Source: Merdimmobilis hominis (lineage in GTDB: Bacteria > Bacillota > Clostridia > Oscillospirales > Ruminococcaceae). From it: 64,000 nt of DNA. The position numbers were made by a program, and so were the translations under genes. The stretch is from positions 1 to 64,000 of the forward strand of contig NZ_JACJKY010000006.1 in the NCBI RefSeq assembly GCF_016901855.1. Direction: 5' to 3'. Of this stretch, positions 1 to 9,067 are shown one piece after another. Position 1 is the stretch's first letter; each line of letters begins with the position of its first letter. The notes under the pieces were generated by a model. The model made no database searches. It saw only the letters and a list, made by a program, of their open reading frames with translations, and was not told the origin of the DNA.

Positions 1-177
1 TATGCACTATATACGGGAGATGAACGGTATCTGTTTTTAGAATTTGAACCGGGAACGTACTATGAAAACGGAGAATATATCACTGTTTCTGACACCTACC
101 GCACACTGTATATTCTCGACAAACAACAAATCGGCAAAGGCGCCGAGCTTCAGGAGCTTTTACATTTGACACAATAA
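1..177 (+). CDS. Unrecognised protein, C-terminal 58 residues (5' end outside window)
   Basis: The first frame is open from base 1 to a TAA at 175-177 and encodes 58 residues rich in Tyr, Glu and Leu, ending LLHLTQ. Alternating polar and aromatic residues suggest beta structure, perhaps the end of an extracytoplasmic domain, but I do not recognise a family. It lies 31 bp upstream of the ABC permease gene on the same strand with no terminator hairpin between, so it is probably the upstream cistron of the same operon. Function is unknown. Confidence 0.6.
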   Translation, partial: YALYTGDERYLFLEFEPGTYYENGEYITVSDTYRTLYILDKQQIGKGAELQELLHLTQ

Positions 178-208
178 AACAAACACTGCATGAAAGCAGG
201 TGATGCAA

Positions 209-2602
209 ATGATCAGACTGTTCGGCTATGAAATGCAGAAACTTTTTTCAAAACGCTGGCTGTTTTTGCTGCTTGGAATTTTGCTTGCCGTCTGCGCCGT
301 TACATTCGTTCAAACTGACAGCACAGACGAGCGTGCGCAGCAGTATCAAACGCTCTATGAAAGCGAACTCCGCACCTACAGCAATCTGTCGGTTAAAGAT
401 GCTGCGGCACAAATCGAAGACGAGTGTGCCGAAATGGACCGGATGAACGAAGCGTTTTCTGCATATGTGGACAGCCAAAATACAGGTGCCCCCTTGTCCG
501 ACGAGGATGCCGCCTGGTTTTCAAAACTCAAGCAGAAATTCGGTGAGGACCCTTCTGCCCTCTTTTTACGACAGGAGGTATATGAGCAGCTTTCACGCGA
601 TGCGCAGTATCTGACCGAATATCATGACTGGCTCAGCGAAATGGATGCACGGGCACAACAAATGCTCTCGATCTCCGCATTCGCGAAAAAAGAAACCTTT
701 TCGTATCGGAATATTCAAAAAACACCTGCAGATTACGCGCATTTAAAGACGATTCCCCTGTCGTTCGGCTCACAAGCCGGCATTTTACGTGTTTCAGATT
801 TTCCCGTCGCAGATTTTGCGATTCTGATTGCTATTTTGCTGTTTGCTTTTGCGCTGTTTGTGCAGGAACGGGAAAACGGCACACTGCTCCTCGTTCAGTC
901 CTGCCGCAGCGGACGTGCTGCACTGGGCGCGGCAAAACTACTCGCTTTTTTACTCTGTGTGCTGTGCACGGCGGCAGTTCTTTACGGCGGCACACTGCTT
1001 TTAGGGCATTTTCTCTATGGGTACGGTGATCTTTCCCGGACAATCCAGTCGGTATCCGCCTTTAAAGAGAGCAATTTATCCCTGCATGTCGGCGAATATC
1101 TTTGGCTGTTTTTTGCGGCAAAACTGCTGGCGTCGATGCTTTGCGGAGTTATACTTGTTGTTTTGATTGCATGGATCAAAAATATTATGGTTGGATTTGC
1201 GGCAGCCGCCGCTATTATCGGCACAAGTTATGGTGCATACTGGCTGATTCCGTCACTCAGCACATGGAACCTATTGAAATTTGTAAATCCCATCGCTTTT
1301 TTGGATGGATATCGGCTGTTTTCACAGTATAATAACCTGAATGTATTTGGCTTTCCGGTCACCCGCACTGATCTGTGGCTGTGGCTTCTTTTGGGATTCT
1401 TTGCCGCAGGAAGTATTCTGATTGTACTGGCGTTTTCGCGATCGAGTGCAAAAGCTTCCTTTAAAAATCCGTTTGAATGGATTTTTGAACGGCTTCGGCG
1501 AATGATTCCACCCTCTGTCGGTGTTCGCTCGATCTTATATCATGAACACATAAAGCTCTATGCAATCGGCAAAATGTCTGTTGTTCTGCTGGCTTGCGTC
1601 TGGATTGCGTCGCAGACAGTGGCTTCGATGTATGTGAGTGAACTGTCGCCGGAGGGGTTCTACTTAGCCGAGTTACAGCAAGTGGAAGGAAAGATTACAC
1701 CGAAAGCCGAACAATATTTTGACACGCGCAAACAAGAACTGGATGCCGCACAGAAAACGGTCGACGATCTGACAGCCGCATTTGAACGCGGCGAACTGGG
1801 CGTGGCCGAATATCAAGCAAAGATGGTGCCGTTTGGAACACTTCCTGTCGAACAAAACACCTTTGACCGACTATATATGCAGTATTCCCGCGCCAAGGAG
1901 CTCGATGCAAGCGGAATTGCGGGCGGTATTGTAAACGAATTTTCGGCACAGTGGGTTTTTTCTCATCCGACCCGCGATCTGATGATCGGGATGTTTGCTT
2001 CCCTGTTCATCGTCGTGGGGACAGTATTGCTTTTCACACGGGAATATAAAAACAACATGCTGTTTTTACTGCGCACGACTGCGAGCGGAAAATCGAGGCT
2101 GTTTTTGATGAAAGTGCTCACTGCCTGCGGTTTTTCCGCGATTGTACTGTTGATTTTCAGTGTTCCGTTTTATATTTCCATGGCAAACGGATATTCATTC
2201 GCTGATATGCACATCTCTCTGCAAAATATCGACCAATATATGCTTTCCGGTATCTCGTTAAACATTGATACAGCGTTGTTTGTGCGGCAGGCAGGGATGC
2301 TTGTCGGCGTGCTGTTCTTGACCGCATTCTGCATTTGGATTTCCACTGTCATCAAACGATTGTCGGTTTGTGTTGTCGTCAGCGCAGCTGTGGGCATTCT
2401 TCCGCTTGCACTGGAGCTGTCCGGCATCTCGGTCATCCGGTATATAAGCAGTGCAAACGCATACACGCTGTTTTCATCCTGGAACAGCACAGGCGGTATC
2501 TTCGGATCATTTGCAGGACTGCTTCTGCTTTTGATGCTCACTGCCCTGTTCTTATTTTCCGCATACCGGCGATTCTGCGCAACAGAAGGGAGGATATTCT
2601 GA
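209..2602 (+). CDS. ABC transporter permease with duplicated ABC-2-like halves
   Basis: The 797-residue integral membrane protein is the transport channel partner of the ATPase encoded next. It is built twice. Each half starts with a membrane segment (around residues 16-36 and 453-473) and a long hydrophilic extracytoplasmic loop. Each then continues into a helix bundle after a similar motif: FVQERENGTLLLVQS near residue 215 and FTREYKNNMLFLLRT near residue 610. This resembles ABC-2 exporter permeases such as those for antibiotics or lantibiotics, with two protomers fused. The frame is open from GTG 200 and has an ATG at 203, but the Shine-Dalgarno-like AGCAGGTGAT at 195-204 lies 8 nt before ATG 209, so 209 is chosen. 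Its stop overlaps the ATPase start by one base. The substrate is not evident. Confidence 0.85.
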   Translation: MIRLFGYEMQKLFSKRWLFLLLGILLAVCAVTFVQTDSTDERAQQYQTLYESELRTYSNLSVKDAAAQIEDECAEMDRMNEAFSAYVDSQNTGAPLSDEDAAWFSKLKQKFGEDPSALFLRQEVYEQLSRDAQYLTEYHDWLSEMDARAQQMLSISAFAKKETFSYRNIQKTPADYAHLKTIPLSFGSQAGILRVSDFPVADFAILIAILLFAFALFVQERENGTLLLVQSCRSGRAALGAAKLLAFLLCVLCTAAVLYGGTLLLGHFLYGYGDLSRTIQSVSAFKESNLSLHVGEYLWLFFAAKLLASMLCGVILVVLIAWIKNIMVGFAAAAAIIGTSYGAYWLIPSLSTWNLLKFVNPIAFLDGYRLFSQYNNLNVFGFPVTRTDLWLWLLLGFFAAGSILIVLAFSRSSAKASFKNPFEWIFERLRRMIPPSVGVRSILYHEHIKLYAIGKMSVVLLACVWIASQTVASMYVSELSPEGFYLAELQQVEGKITPKAEQYFDTRKQELDAAQKTVDDLTAAFERGELGVAEYQAKMVPFGTLPVEQNTFDRLYMQYSRAKELDASGIAGGIVNEFSAQWVFSHPTRDLMIGMFASLFIVVGTVLLFTREYKNNMLFLLRTTASGKSRLFLMKVLTACGFSAIVLLIFSVPFYISMANGYSFADMHISLQNIDQYMLSGISLNIDTALFVRQAGMLVGVLFLTAFCIWISTVIKRLSVCVVVSAAVGILPLALELSGISVIRYISSANAYTLFSSWNSTGGIFGSFAGLLLLLMLTALFLFSAYRRFCATEGRIF

Positions 2603-3501
2603 TGGAGCTTTCGATTCAATCGGTCACCAAAACATACAAACGCGGACAGACACGTGCGCTTGACGATTTTTCCGCTGTACTCACACCGGGCGTTTACGGA
2701 TTTTTAGGACCAAACGGTGCCGGAAAATCGACACTCATGAACATTATCACCGGCAATCTGCGTCCGGACAGCGGCAGTATCTTATGGGACGGAACGGATA
2801 CCCGCAAGATGGGTGCCAACTTCCGCGATCTGATTGGATACATGCCACAGCAACAGGGTCTTTATGACGATTTTACTGCCAAACGCTTTTTGTGGTATAT
2901 GGCGGCGCTTAAAAAAATCCCCCGCAGACAAGCTGCACAGCGCATCACCGAGCTGCTCTCGATGGTCGGACTTACAGACGATGCCTCGAAAAAGCTCGGC
3001 GCATATTCCGGCGGCATGAAACAGCGTATTTTGATTGCGCAGGCACTTTTGAATGATCCCTCCCTGCTGATTCTCGACGAACCGACCGCCGGACTTGACC
3101 CGAAAGAACGCATTCGCATCCGCAACTTTATCAGCAAAATCGCACAGGATAAAATCGTGTTGTTTGCCACTCATGTTGTGTCGGACGTCGAATATATTGC
3201 AAAAGAAATCATTCTGATCAAGCGCGGAAAACTTCTGCTCAAAGAAGAACCGGCGCAGATTCTGCGCCGGATGGAAACACTGGTATGTGAAGTTCATTTG
3301 CCGAAAGAGGATGTATCCGATTTTGTGAAAACACATAAGGTCAGCAACATCTTCGGTGACAAAGACGGTATGACTGTGCGTTTTTTAAACGATCCAAGCT
3401 GTCCGGTTTCTGATGCGATTTTTGCAAAACCGATGCTTGAAGATGTCTATTTGTCGTATTTTTCGGATGAAACGCAGACGGACGGATTCTCGTTTTCTTA
3501 A
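2602..3501 (+). CDS. ABC transporter ATP-binding protein
   Basis: The 299-residue cytoplasmic nucleotide-binding subunit energises the upstream permease. Walker A is GPNGAGKST (36-44), the ABC signature YSGGMKQR lies near residue 134, Walker B LLILDEP near 155, and the switch histidine is in ATHVVSD near 189. The last 70 residues form the accessory domain usual in drug or bacitracin exporter ATPases. The ATG overlaps the permease TGA (TGATG) and is preceded by GGGAGG at 2588-2593, indicating translational coupling. The frame is open far upstream, but that part is a shadow of the permease gene. The stop overlaps the convergent URO-D-family gene by four bases (TTAA). Confidence 0.93.
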   Translation: MELSIQSVTKTYKRGQTRALDDFSAVLTPGVYGFLGPNGAGKSTLMNIITGNLRPDSGSILWDGTDTRKMGANFRDLIGYMPQQQGLYDDFTAKRFLWYMAALKKIPRRQAAQRITELLSMVGLTDDASKKLGAYSGGMKQRILIAQALLNDPSLLILDEPTAGLDPKERIRIRNFISKIAQDKIVLFATHVVSDVEYIAKEIILIKRGKLLLKEEPAQILRRMETLVCEVHLPKEDVSDFVKTHKVSNIFGDKDGMTVRFLNDPSCPVSDAIFAKPMLEDVYLSYFSDETQTDGFSFS

Positions 3502-4589
3502 TGCACGGTGCGCTGTTTTAAAAAGTTCGCCAATGCGACAAATTTCTCGTAATCAACACCGGGCGGACAGCTGTCGCTGTTGGCCAAAATAAACCCGCGG
3601 TTCTTTCTGATTGACAAAAGCATATCTGCATATTCAAGCAGAGATGAAACCGAATCGTTTAGAATCTGTGTCGGTTCGATGCCGCCAATGAGGCTTACCT
3701 GTGCAGGCAGTTCTTCAAACGCCTCCGCCATCGTCACATTCCCGGTAGGTGCCGGAGAAATCGATTCAATCGCAGAAACGCCCTGCGCCGCCATCGGTGA
3801 TAAAAGATGTTTGATATGACCGCACGCGTGCTGGACATACGGCTTTCCTGCTTCATTTAACATCGTGCACCACCGGGTGATTTCCGGGGCAATATACGTT
3901 TGATACAGTGCGGGATTTACGTTTGTTGTGGAGCTGTCCTCCCAGCTGATGCATGCGCTCACATTGCTTTTCGCAGTGATCTGCACCGTTTCGAGATTCT
4001 TTTTCTGCATCACAGCAAGCAATTCATCGAGCAATTCCGGTTCATCCATTGTCAGATAGATAAGATTCTCTGTACCCACAAAATTTTCAAGCAGATACTG
4101 ATAGGCAGATTTCATGTGCGTACCAACCAGCGCAAGCTGCAGTCCGTCTTCTCCTAACCGCTCCACCTGCTCGTTGGCTTCTTTGATTTTTTCGATCACC
4201 TGAAGATCTTCAAAATAAGCGATTGCAGCCGGAATCTGTGATGCATCCGCAATCGGATGTCTGGTCAAAAACCAGGTATTTGCCTGCGAAACATACGTGT
4301 ATTCCGAATATAAATTTCCCTTTGGCGTAGTGATTGTTTCGTATCGCTTATTGCCCTCTGTCCGCACGGAAACGGTGCAGTGATTCTGCCGAATTTCATA
4401 TGCACACACACCGCCGCGCAGCAGCGGGTCAGCACCCATCTGCTGCAAATAGGAAAGCTCCCCTTTTTCCCGTACATCGTTCGGCAAAAAATCAAAATAA
4501 TACACAAGAAACGGCGAAAACGGTACATGATCGACTTCTTGTCCTCGAATTGAGGCAAGAAGTCTTTGTTTTGGTGTCATCTCACACAT
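3498..4589 (-). CDS. Uroporphyrinogen decarboxylase (URO-D) superfamily protein
   Basis: The 363-residue protein has the URO-D TIM-barrel signature at both ends: N-terminal TPKQRLLASIRGQEVDHVPF, then HACGHIKHLL, ESISPAPTGNVTMAEA and a C-terminal segment with NSDSCPPGVDYEKF. In Clostridia such proteins are more often cobamide-dependent methyltransferases (MtaA/MtbA/CmuA relatives) than haem enzymes. HACGH and the later Cys could supply a zinc site like that of the methyltransferases. No corrinoid-binding partner is adjacent. The start at 4589 has GGGAGG seven bases upstream; a second ATG at 4580 is possible. It lies just downstream of the decayed GH31 gene on the same strand. The substrate is unknown. 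Confidence 0.8.
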   Translation of the reverse strand: MCEMTPKQRLLASIRGQEVDHVPFSPFLVYYFDFLPNDVREKGELSYLQQMGADPLLRGGVCAYEIRQNHCTVSVRTEGNKRYETITTPKGNLYSEYTYVSQANTWFLTRHPIADASQIPAAIAYFEDLQVIEKIKEANEQVERLGEDGLQLALVGTHMKSAYQYLLENFVGTENLIYLTMDEPELLDELLAVMQKKNLETVQITAKSNVSACISWEDSSTTNVNPALYQTYIAPEITRWCTMLNEAGKPYVQHACGHIKHLLSPMAAQGVSAIESISPAPTGNVTMAEAFEELPAQVSLIGGIEPTQILNDSVSSLLEYADMLLSIRKNRGFILANSDSCPPGVDYEKFVALANFLKQRTVH

Positions 4590-4602
4590 GTTGCCGCCTC
4601 CC

Positions 4603-5950
4603 TTACAGCAAGATTTCCAACTGCTCCCCGCAATACGATACGGTTTTCTGGTATTCGTTGTTTAAGTAAAGCTCGATCGTCTTGTTGCTGTCAAACAGTG
4701 CAGGTTTGCCGCACGGTGATTCGATTGTCAGTCGGTGTTCTGCGTCGTTCCACGACATCGGAATCTGCATGTAATCTCCATTCTCATAACGATAGCTGTC
4801 GTTTTCATCCTGATAGTATGTCGCTGTTGCGTCTGCACCGGAATACACATACAGTTTGAGACGTGTTTCATCCTGCTGTGCGGTGCACTGTGCCGGTTCT
4901 GCCATCGGAATGATACTGCCGCATTTTACAAACACAGGAATATGCGCAATCGGCGCATCCACAGTCACTGCCTGCCCGCCTTCATACCGTTTTCCGGTAT
5001 AAAAATCGAACCAATCTGCGCCGCTTGGCAGATAGACTTCTGCTGTCCGACGGTTCGGTTCTGTCACAATGTGGACCAAAAGACTGCTGCCGAACAGATA
5101 CGTATCCGAAATATCTTTGCCCGTTCATCTGCACCAAACTCCATGACAAGCGGACGCATCAGCGTGCTGTCGTTTTTATACACATCGAATGCAGAAGCAT
5201 AGATATACGGCATCAGCGCATACCGCAGACGACTTACCGCCAGCTGCGACTCATAATATTCACTGCCCGGTTCGCCGAAAAACCACATTTCACGCGGCGT
5301 ATCTGTACCGTGCGACCGGAATAGTGGGCTGAATGCGCCAAACCAGAACCAGCGGGTGTATAATTCGCGGTAAGCTTCATTTTCGTTGCCGCCTTCATAT
5401 GCCTGTTCCATAAAAGACGGGTTGGACACGAAAAACGCGCCGATATCTGTGGTGGAATACGGGATGCCCGACAAACTGAAGCTCAGCAGTGAAGAAATCT
5501 GCCGGCGGAACACCTCCCACGATGCACGGATATCTCCGATCCATGTCGAAGCACCGTATGCCTGCTGTCCGGCATAACCGCTTCGTGTGAGGATATACAC
5601 GCGTTTCTCGTCTGTTTCACTGCGCTGGTGTTTGTAAATATTGCGCGATGTTGCCATTGCATAGTGGTTGAGATAACGGCTGTTTTTGCCCAAATAGCAG
5701 TCCGAACAATCCAAAAGCGCCAGAGAACTGTCAATTTGAAAAGACGGTTCCGTGGAATCAAGCCACCACGCATCCACACCAAGCGAAAACAAATTGCGGT
5801 CCATATAGTCCCACACGATATCGGAAGCTTTTGAATTCAGCGGGTCATGAACTCTTCCCCAGTTCTCCTGTTCGCGATTTGATTTTTCCAAAATACCGTC
5901 TGCTTGCTCGAGTGCTTTGCAGATGTTTGTCTGCGGACCTATGTAAAAGA
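4603..5950 (-). pseudogene. GH31 glycosidase pseudogene (5' truncation plus frameshift)
   Basis: Reading the minus strand, 5064-6014 encodes the catalytic barrel of a family 31 glycoside hydrolase (alpha-glucosidase/alpha-xylosidase type): VDAWWLDSTEP with the nucleophile Asp, TRSGYAGQQAYG, WIGDIRASWE with the likely acid/base, and RSHGTDTPREMW. Near 5111-5121 the frame breaks: GCAAAGAT should read GCAAAAGAT to continue. The next frame (down to 4603) carries the remaining C-terminal beta domains, beginning around LLVHIV. The whole N-terminal domain of the family, about 350-400 residues, is missing because the prfC promoter region starts immediately upstream. The first ~25 codons after the ATG at 6014 do not look like GH31. 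No functional enzyme is expected. The 5' limit given is approximate. Confidence 0.85.
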
Positions 5951-6026
5951 ACTTCAAAAATGAATGCAGGACTGCATGTTTCGCTGTCTGACAAAGCAAA
6001 ATATCGCTTGACATTCAAAGTTTTGT

Positions 6027-6055
6027 TTGCTTTCAATGTGAGGCTATGATATAAT
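6027..6055 (+). promoter_or_regulatory. Sigma-A-type promoter for prfC
   Basis: TTGCTT (6027-6032), a 17-bp spacer and a perfect TATAAT (6050-6055), 40 bp before the prfC start. The stretch abuts the broken 5' end of the GH31 pseudogene. Confidence 0.7.
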
Positions 6056-6095
6056 AATAACTTATGAGAGTTAAAAAAAGAAAGGATTGAAACCG

Positions 6096-7685
6096 TTGGC
6101 TTCGATTGCAGAAGAAATTAAAAGACGGCGGACATTTGCGATTATTTCGCACCCGGACGCAGGTAAAACAACGTTGACGGAAAAGTTTTTGTTATATGGC
6201 GGTGCCATTCAGCTTGCAGGCTCGGTAAAAGGCAAAAAAACAGCCAAACATGCCGTTTCCGACTGGATGGAAATTGAAAAGCAAAGAGGTATTTCGGTCA
6301 CTTCTTCTGTGCTTCAGTTTCAATATGAGGGATACTGCATCAATATTCTCGATACGCCGGGTCACCAGGACTTCTCGGAGGATACGTACCGTACATTGAT
6401 GGCGGCAGACTCTGCTGTCATGGTCATTGACGCATCCAAAGGCGTTGAGAACCAGACACGCAAGCTGTTTAAAGTCTGCACCATGCGCAATATCCCGATC
6501 TTTACATTTATCAATAAAATGGACCGCGAAGCGCGCAATCCGTATGATTTGCTTGAAGAGATCGAGCAGGAGCTCGGCATCGACACCTATCCGGTGAACT
6601 GGCCGATCGGCTCGGGCCGCGATTTTAAAGGTGTGTTTGACCGTAAATCGCAGCAAATTGTTGCATTCACAGCAAACAACGGTCAGCGTGAAGTCGAGGC
6701 AACTGCACTGACGCTTGATGCACCGGATTTAAAAGACCGGCTCGGCGAGGAACTTTATCAGACATTGCAGGATGACGTGGAACTGATCGAAGGCGCCGGC
6801 GCTGATTTTGACCAATCCCGCATTGATTCCGGAAAACTGACGCCGGTATTTTTCGGTTCGGCGCTGACCAACTTCGGCGTAGAACCGTTTTTGGAGGATT
6901 TTCTGCGCATGACAACGTCGCCGCTTCCGCGAAAAGCAGACATCGGTGAAATTGACCCGTTTTCCGAGGACTTTTCCGCGTTTGTCTTTAAAATTCAGGC
7001 AAACATGAATAAGGCACACCGTGACCGTATCGCATTCATGCGCATTTGTTCCGGTAAATTCGAAAAAGGCATGGATGTTCTGCACGTACAGGGCGAAAAG
7101 AAAATGAAGCTTTCTCAGCCGCAGCAAATGATGGCACAGGAACGCGAAATCGTCGACGAAGCATATGCCGGCGATATCATCGGTGTGTTCGATCCGGGTA
7201 TTTTTTCAATCGGTGATACCGTTTGCTCGCCGAGTGCAAAAATGCAGTTTGAAGGTATTCCAACCTTTGCACCAGAGCATTTTGCGATTGTCGAACAGAA
7301 AGATACGTTAAAACGCAAACAGTTTATCAAAGGTACTTCTCAGATCGCACAGGAAGGTGCAATTCAGATTTTCCAGGAGCTTGACTCCGGCGGTATGGAA
7401 CGCGTTATCGTGGGCGTTGTCGGTGTGCTTCAGTTTGAAGTGCTTGAATACCGCTTGAAAAACGAATATAACGTTGAAATTCGTCAGCAAGGTCTCCCCT
7501 ACCAGTTCATCCGCTGGATTGCCAACAAAGACCTTGATCCCAAATCACTGAATCTCACATCCGATACGAAGCGGATTCAGGATTTAAAAGGCAACAATCT
7601 GCTGCTGTTTTCGAACTCATGGGGAATTCAGTGGGCACTCGATCACAACCCGACACTTGAGCTCCAGGAATTCAGCAAAAACTGA
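6096..7685 (+). CDS. prfC: Peptide chain release factor 3
   Basis: The 529-residue translational GTPase uses GTP hydrolysis to recycle RF1/RF2 from the ribosome after termination. All G motifs are visible: HPDAGKTT (G1), RGISV (G2), DTPGH (G3), NKMD (G4) and the GSA-type G5. The EF-G-like domain II and RF3-specific C-terminal domain follow, giving the usual length (E. coli RF3 is 529 aa). The frame opens with TTG at 6087, but AAAGGA at 6081-6086 would touch it. The second TTG at 6096 lies 9 nt from that Shine-Dalgarno and gives an N-terminus (ASIAEEIKRRRTFAIISHPD) of standard length, so it is chosen. The gene appears monocistronic, between a promoter and a strong terminator. Confidence 0.95.
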   Translation: MASIAEEIKRRRTFAIISHPDAGKTTLTEKFLLYGGAIQLAGSVKGKKTAKHAVSDWMEIEKQRGISVTSSVLQFQYEGYCINILDTPGHQDFSEDTYRTLMAADSAVMVIDASKGVENQTRKLFKVCTMRNIPIFTFINKMDREARNPYDLLEEIEQELGIDTYPVNWPIGSGRDFKGVFDRKSQQIVAFTANNGQREVEATALTLDAPDLKDRLGEELYQTLQDDVELIEGAGADFDQSRIDSGKLTPVFFGSALTNFGVEPFLEDFLRMTTSPLPRKADIGEIDPFSEDFSAFVFKIQANMNKAHRDRIAFMRICSGKFEKGMDVLHVQGEKKMKLSQPQQMMAQEREIVDEAYAGDIIGVFDPGIFSIGDTVCSPSAKMQFEGIPTFAPEHFAIVEQKDTLKRKQFIKGTSQIAQEGAIQIFQELDSGGMERVIVGVVGVLQFEVLEYRLKNEYNVEIRQQGLPYQFIRWIANKDLDPKSLNLTSDTKRIQDLKGNNLLLFSNSWGIQWALDHNPTLELQEFSKN

Positions 7686-7704
7686 CCATTGTTTTACCAG
7701 AACA

Positions 7705-7742
7705 AAAAGAAGTCTTTTCCATACGGAAAAGACTTCTTTTTT
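7705..7742 (+). terminator. Rho-independent terminator of prfC
   Basis: A perfect 16-bp stem (7705-7720 with 7725-7740), an ATAC loop and a run of six T residues, 19 bp after the prfC stop. Confidence 0.9.
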
Positions 7743-7764
7743 GATTTTTCTTTAAAAATAGAAA

Positions 7765-7795
7765 AGTTCTGCGACAGCAATTCTGCCACAGAACT
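7765..7795 (-). terminator. Hairpin, probable second terminator behind tRNA-Arg
   Basis: A 13-bp stem (7765-7777 with 7783-7795, two G-U pairs on the minus transcript) with a 5-nt loop. Read on the minus strand it is followed by TTTCTATTTTT. A weaker hairpin followed by six T residues lies at 7813-7834. Confidence 0.55.
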
Positions 7796-7844
7796 AAGCA
7801 TATTAACAAAAAATCCCGCCGCAATGACGGGGATAAAATCTCAA

Positions 7845-7884
7845 AAGAAAAAACCTACGGTCGCGAATGGCTGACCGCAGGTTT
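7845..7884 (-). terminator. Terminator directly behind tRNA-Arg
   Basis: On the minus strand AAACCTGCGGTC (7884-7873) pairs with GACCGTAGGTTT (7862-7851), 12 bp with one G-U, followed by TTTCTTTT. It begins at the encoded CCA end of the tRNA. Confidence 0.8.
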
Positions 7885-7960
7885 GGTACGCCCGATGCGA
7901 TTCGAACGCACGACCTTCAGAGTCGGAGTCTGACACTCTATCCAGCTGAGCTACGGGCGC
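7884..7960 (-). tRNA. tRNA-Arg, anticodon CCG
   Basis: A 77-nt cloverleaf with encoded CCA. The acceptor stem GCGCCCG pairs with CGGGCGT (one G-U pair). The D arm includes GTAGCTCAG and the T arm includes GTTCGAATC. The anticodon loop CTCCGAC sits on a TCAGA/TCTGA stem and puts CCG at 7924-7926, which reads the arginine codon CGG. A promoter lies upstream and a terminator follows, so it is a single-gene unit. Confidence 0.96.
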
Positions 7961-7985
7961 ATATCCAAAGATTTGCAACATGAAT

Positions 7986-8014
7986 ATTATATCAGTTTCC
8001 AACACAAAAAGCAA
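7986..8014 (-). promoter_or_regulatory. Promoter of tRNA-Arg
   Basis: On the minus strand: TTGCTT (8014-8009), a 17-bp spacer, and TATAAT (7991-7986), 25 bp before the tRNA 5' end. Confidence 0.65.
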
Positions 8015-8048
8015 GTCTGAATTTCGAAAAAACAAAATTTATCATACA

Positions 8049-8085
8049 AAAAAGCTTGTCATTCATGATGAATGACAAGCTTTTT
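8049..8085 (-). terminator. Terminator of secDF
   Basis: A near-perfect palindrome: 8049-8066 is the exact reverse complement of 8068-8085, and the actual loop will be a few bases. On the minus strand it ends in six T residues, 31 bp past the secF stop. It can also work on the plus strand. Confidence 0.85.
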
Positions 8086-8116
8086 GATGAAAGCAAATGA
8101 TACAATCAAGCAACAC

Positions 8117-9067
8117 TTAACGTGCCGATTTTGCGAAAGCTTTTTTCGGTGAACGTTTTGCTTTGTGATCCTGCCAGATAGTCCAAAGCGGGCAAGCAAC
8201 AAAGATTGTTGAATATGTACCCGAAATCATACCGATCAAAAGCGGGAATGCAAAACTCAAAATCGACTCAACATGGCAAACAACTGCGACCACACAAATC
8301 ACTGCGATTGCTGCAATGGTTGTCAATGTGGTGTTGATTGTTCTCGAAAGCGTTTCGCCGATACTGCGGTTTACAAGCACTGTACGGCTCAAATCGCTGT
8401 ACAGACGCTGATTTTCACGCATTCTGTCGTAGATGATGATCGTATCGTTGATCGAATAACCGAGGATGGTCAAAATAACTGCAACGAAGTTGAAGTCGAG
8501 CGGAATGCGGAAGATGACAAACACACCAAACACAACAATTGCGTCGTGCAATAATGCCATCAATGCCATCACGCCTGATGACCAACCGCTGATTCTCTTA
8601 AAGCGGAATGCAACGTAAATAACGATCAATACTGCTGCCAGTGCAATTGCCACAAGGCTCTTTGCAAAGAATTCCATACCGATGATCGGGTCAACGGTCG
8701 AGTTCGAAAGCAGTTTTACATCATTATCTGCAAACGTCTTGGTGATTTCATCTGTCAATTTGCCCTGTGCATCTGCAGAGATGCCCTCTTTTTCATTCAA
8801 TACGATTTCAAAGCTGTCGAGGTTGTTGACACCTTTTTTGGTATTGACCGAAACACTTTTTTGGAGTGCAGTTTCAGCTGCTTCTTTTACCGCAGCTTCA
8901 TCAATGGTTCCGGTATATGTATAGGTGACGATTGTACCACCGGAGAACTGAACATTCAGCAGAACACCGAAAATCAGTGCACATGCAATAATCAATCCCA
9001 TCAGAATTGCGGAAGCAGTCAATGTATATTTTTTGATTCCGAGGAAGTCAAAGCTTTTCAAATTCAT
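8117..9067 (-). CDS. secF: Protein translocase subunit SecF
   Basis: The 316-residue membrane protein pairs with SecD to use the proton gradient to pull secreted proteins through SecYEG. It has one N-terminal membrane helix (around residues 15-35), an extracytoplasmic P-type domain (about 45-125), then five helices. Conserved features are the FSGGTIVTY segment after the first helix, the ILGYSINDTIIIYDRMREN loop, and a final helix near WTIWQDHKAKRS. The length is normal for the family. The ATG overlaps the secD TGA (ATGA, 9064-9067), so the two are translationally coupled. Confidence 0.95.
   Translation of the reverse strand: MNLKSFDFLGIKKYTLTASAILMGLIIACALIFGVLLNVQFSGGTIVTYTYTGTIDEAAVKEAAETALQKSVSVNTKKGVNNLDSFEIVLNEKEGISADAQGKLTDEITKTFADNDVKLLSNSTVDPIIGMEFFAKSLVAIALAAVLIVIYVAFRFKRISGWSSGVMALMALLHDAIVVFGVFVIFRIPLDFNFVAVILTILGYSINDTIIIYDRMRENQRLYSDLSRTVLVNRSIGETLSRTINTTLTTIAAIAVICVVAVVCHVESILSFAFPLLIGMISGTYSTIFVACPLWTIWQDHKAKRSPKKAFAKSAR

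Noticed and set aside
7841-8035. 64-codon frame over the tRNA on the minus strand
   Set aside because: It reads PVAQLDRVSDSD and GRAFESHRAY, the well-known translation artefact of a tRNA gene.
8273-8554. Cys-rich plus-strand frame inside secF
   Set aside because: Shadow of secF on the opposite strand; no ribosome site and no independent composition.
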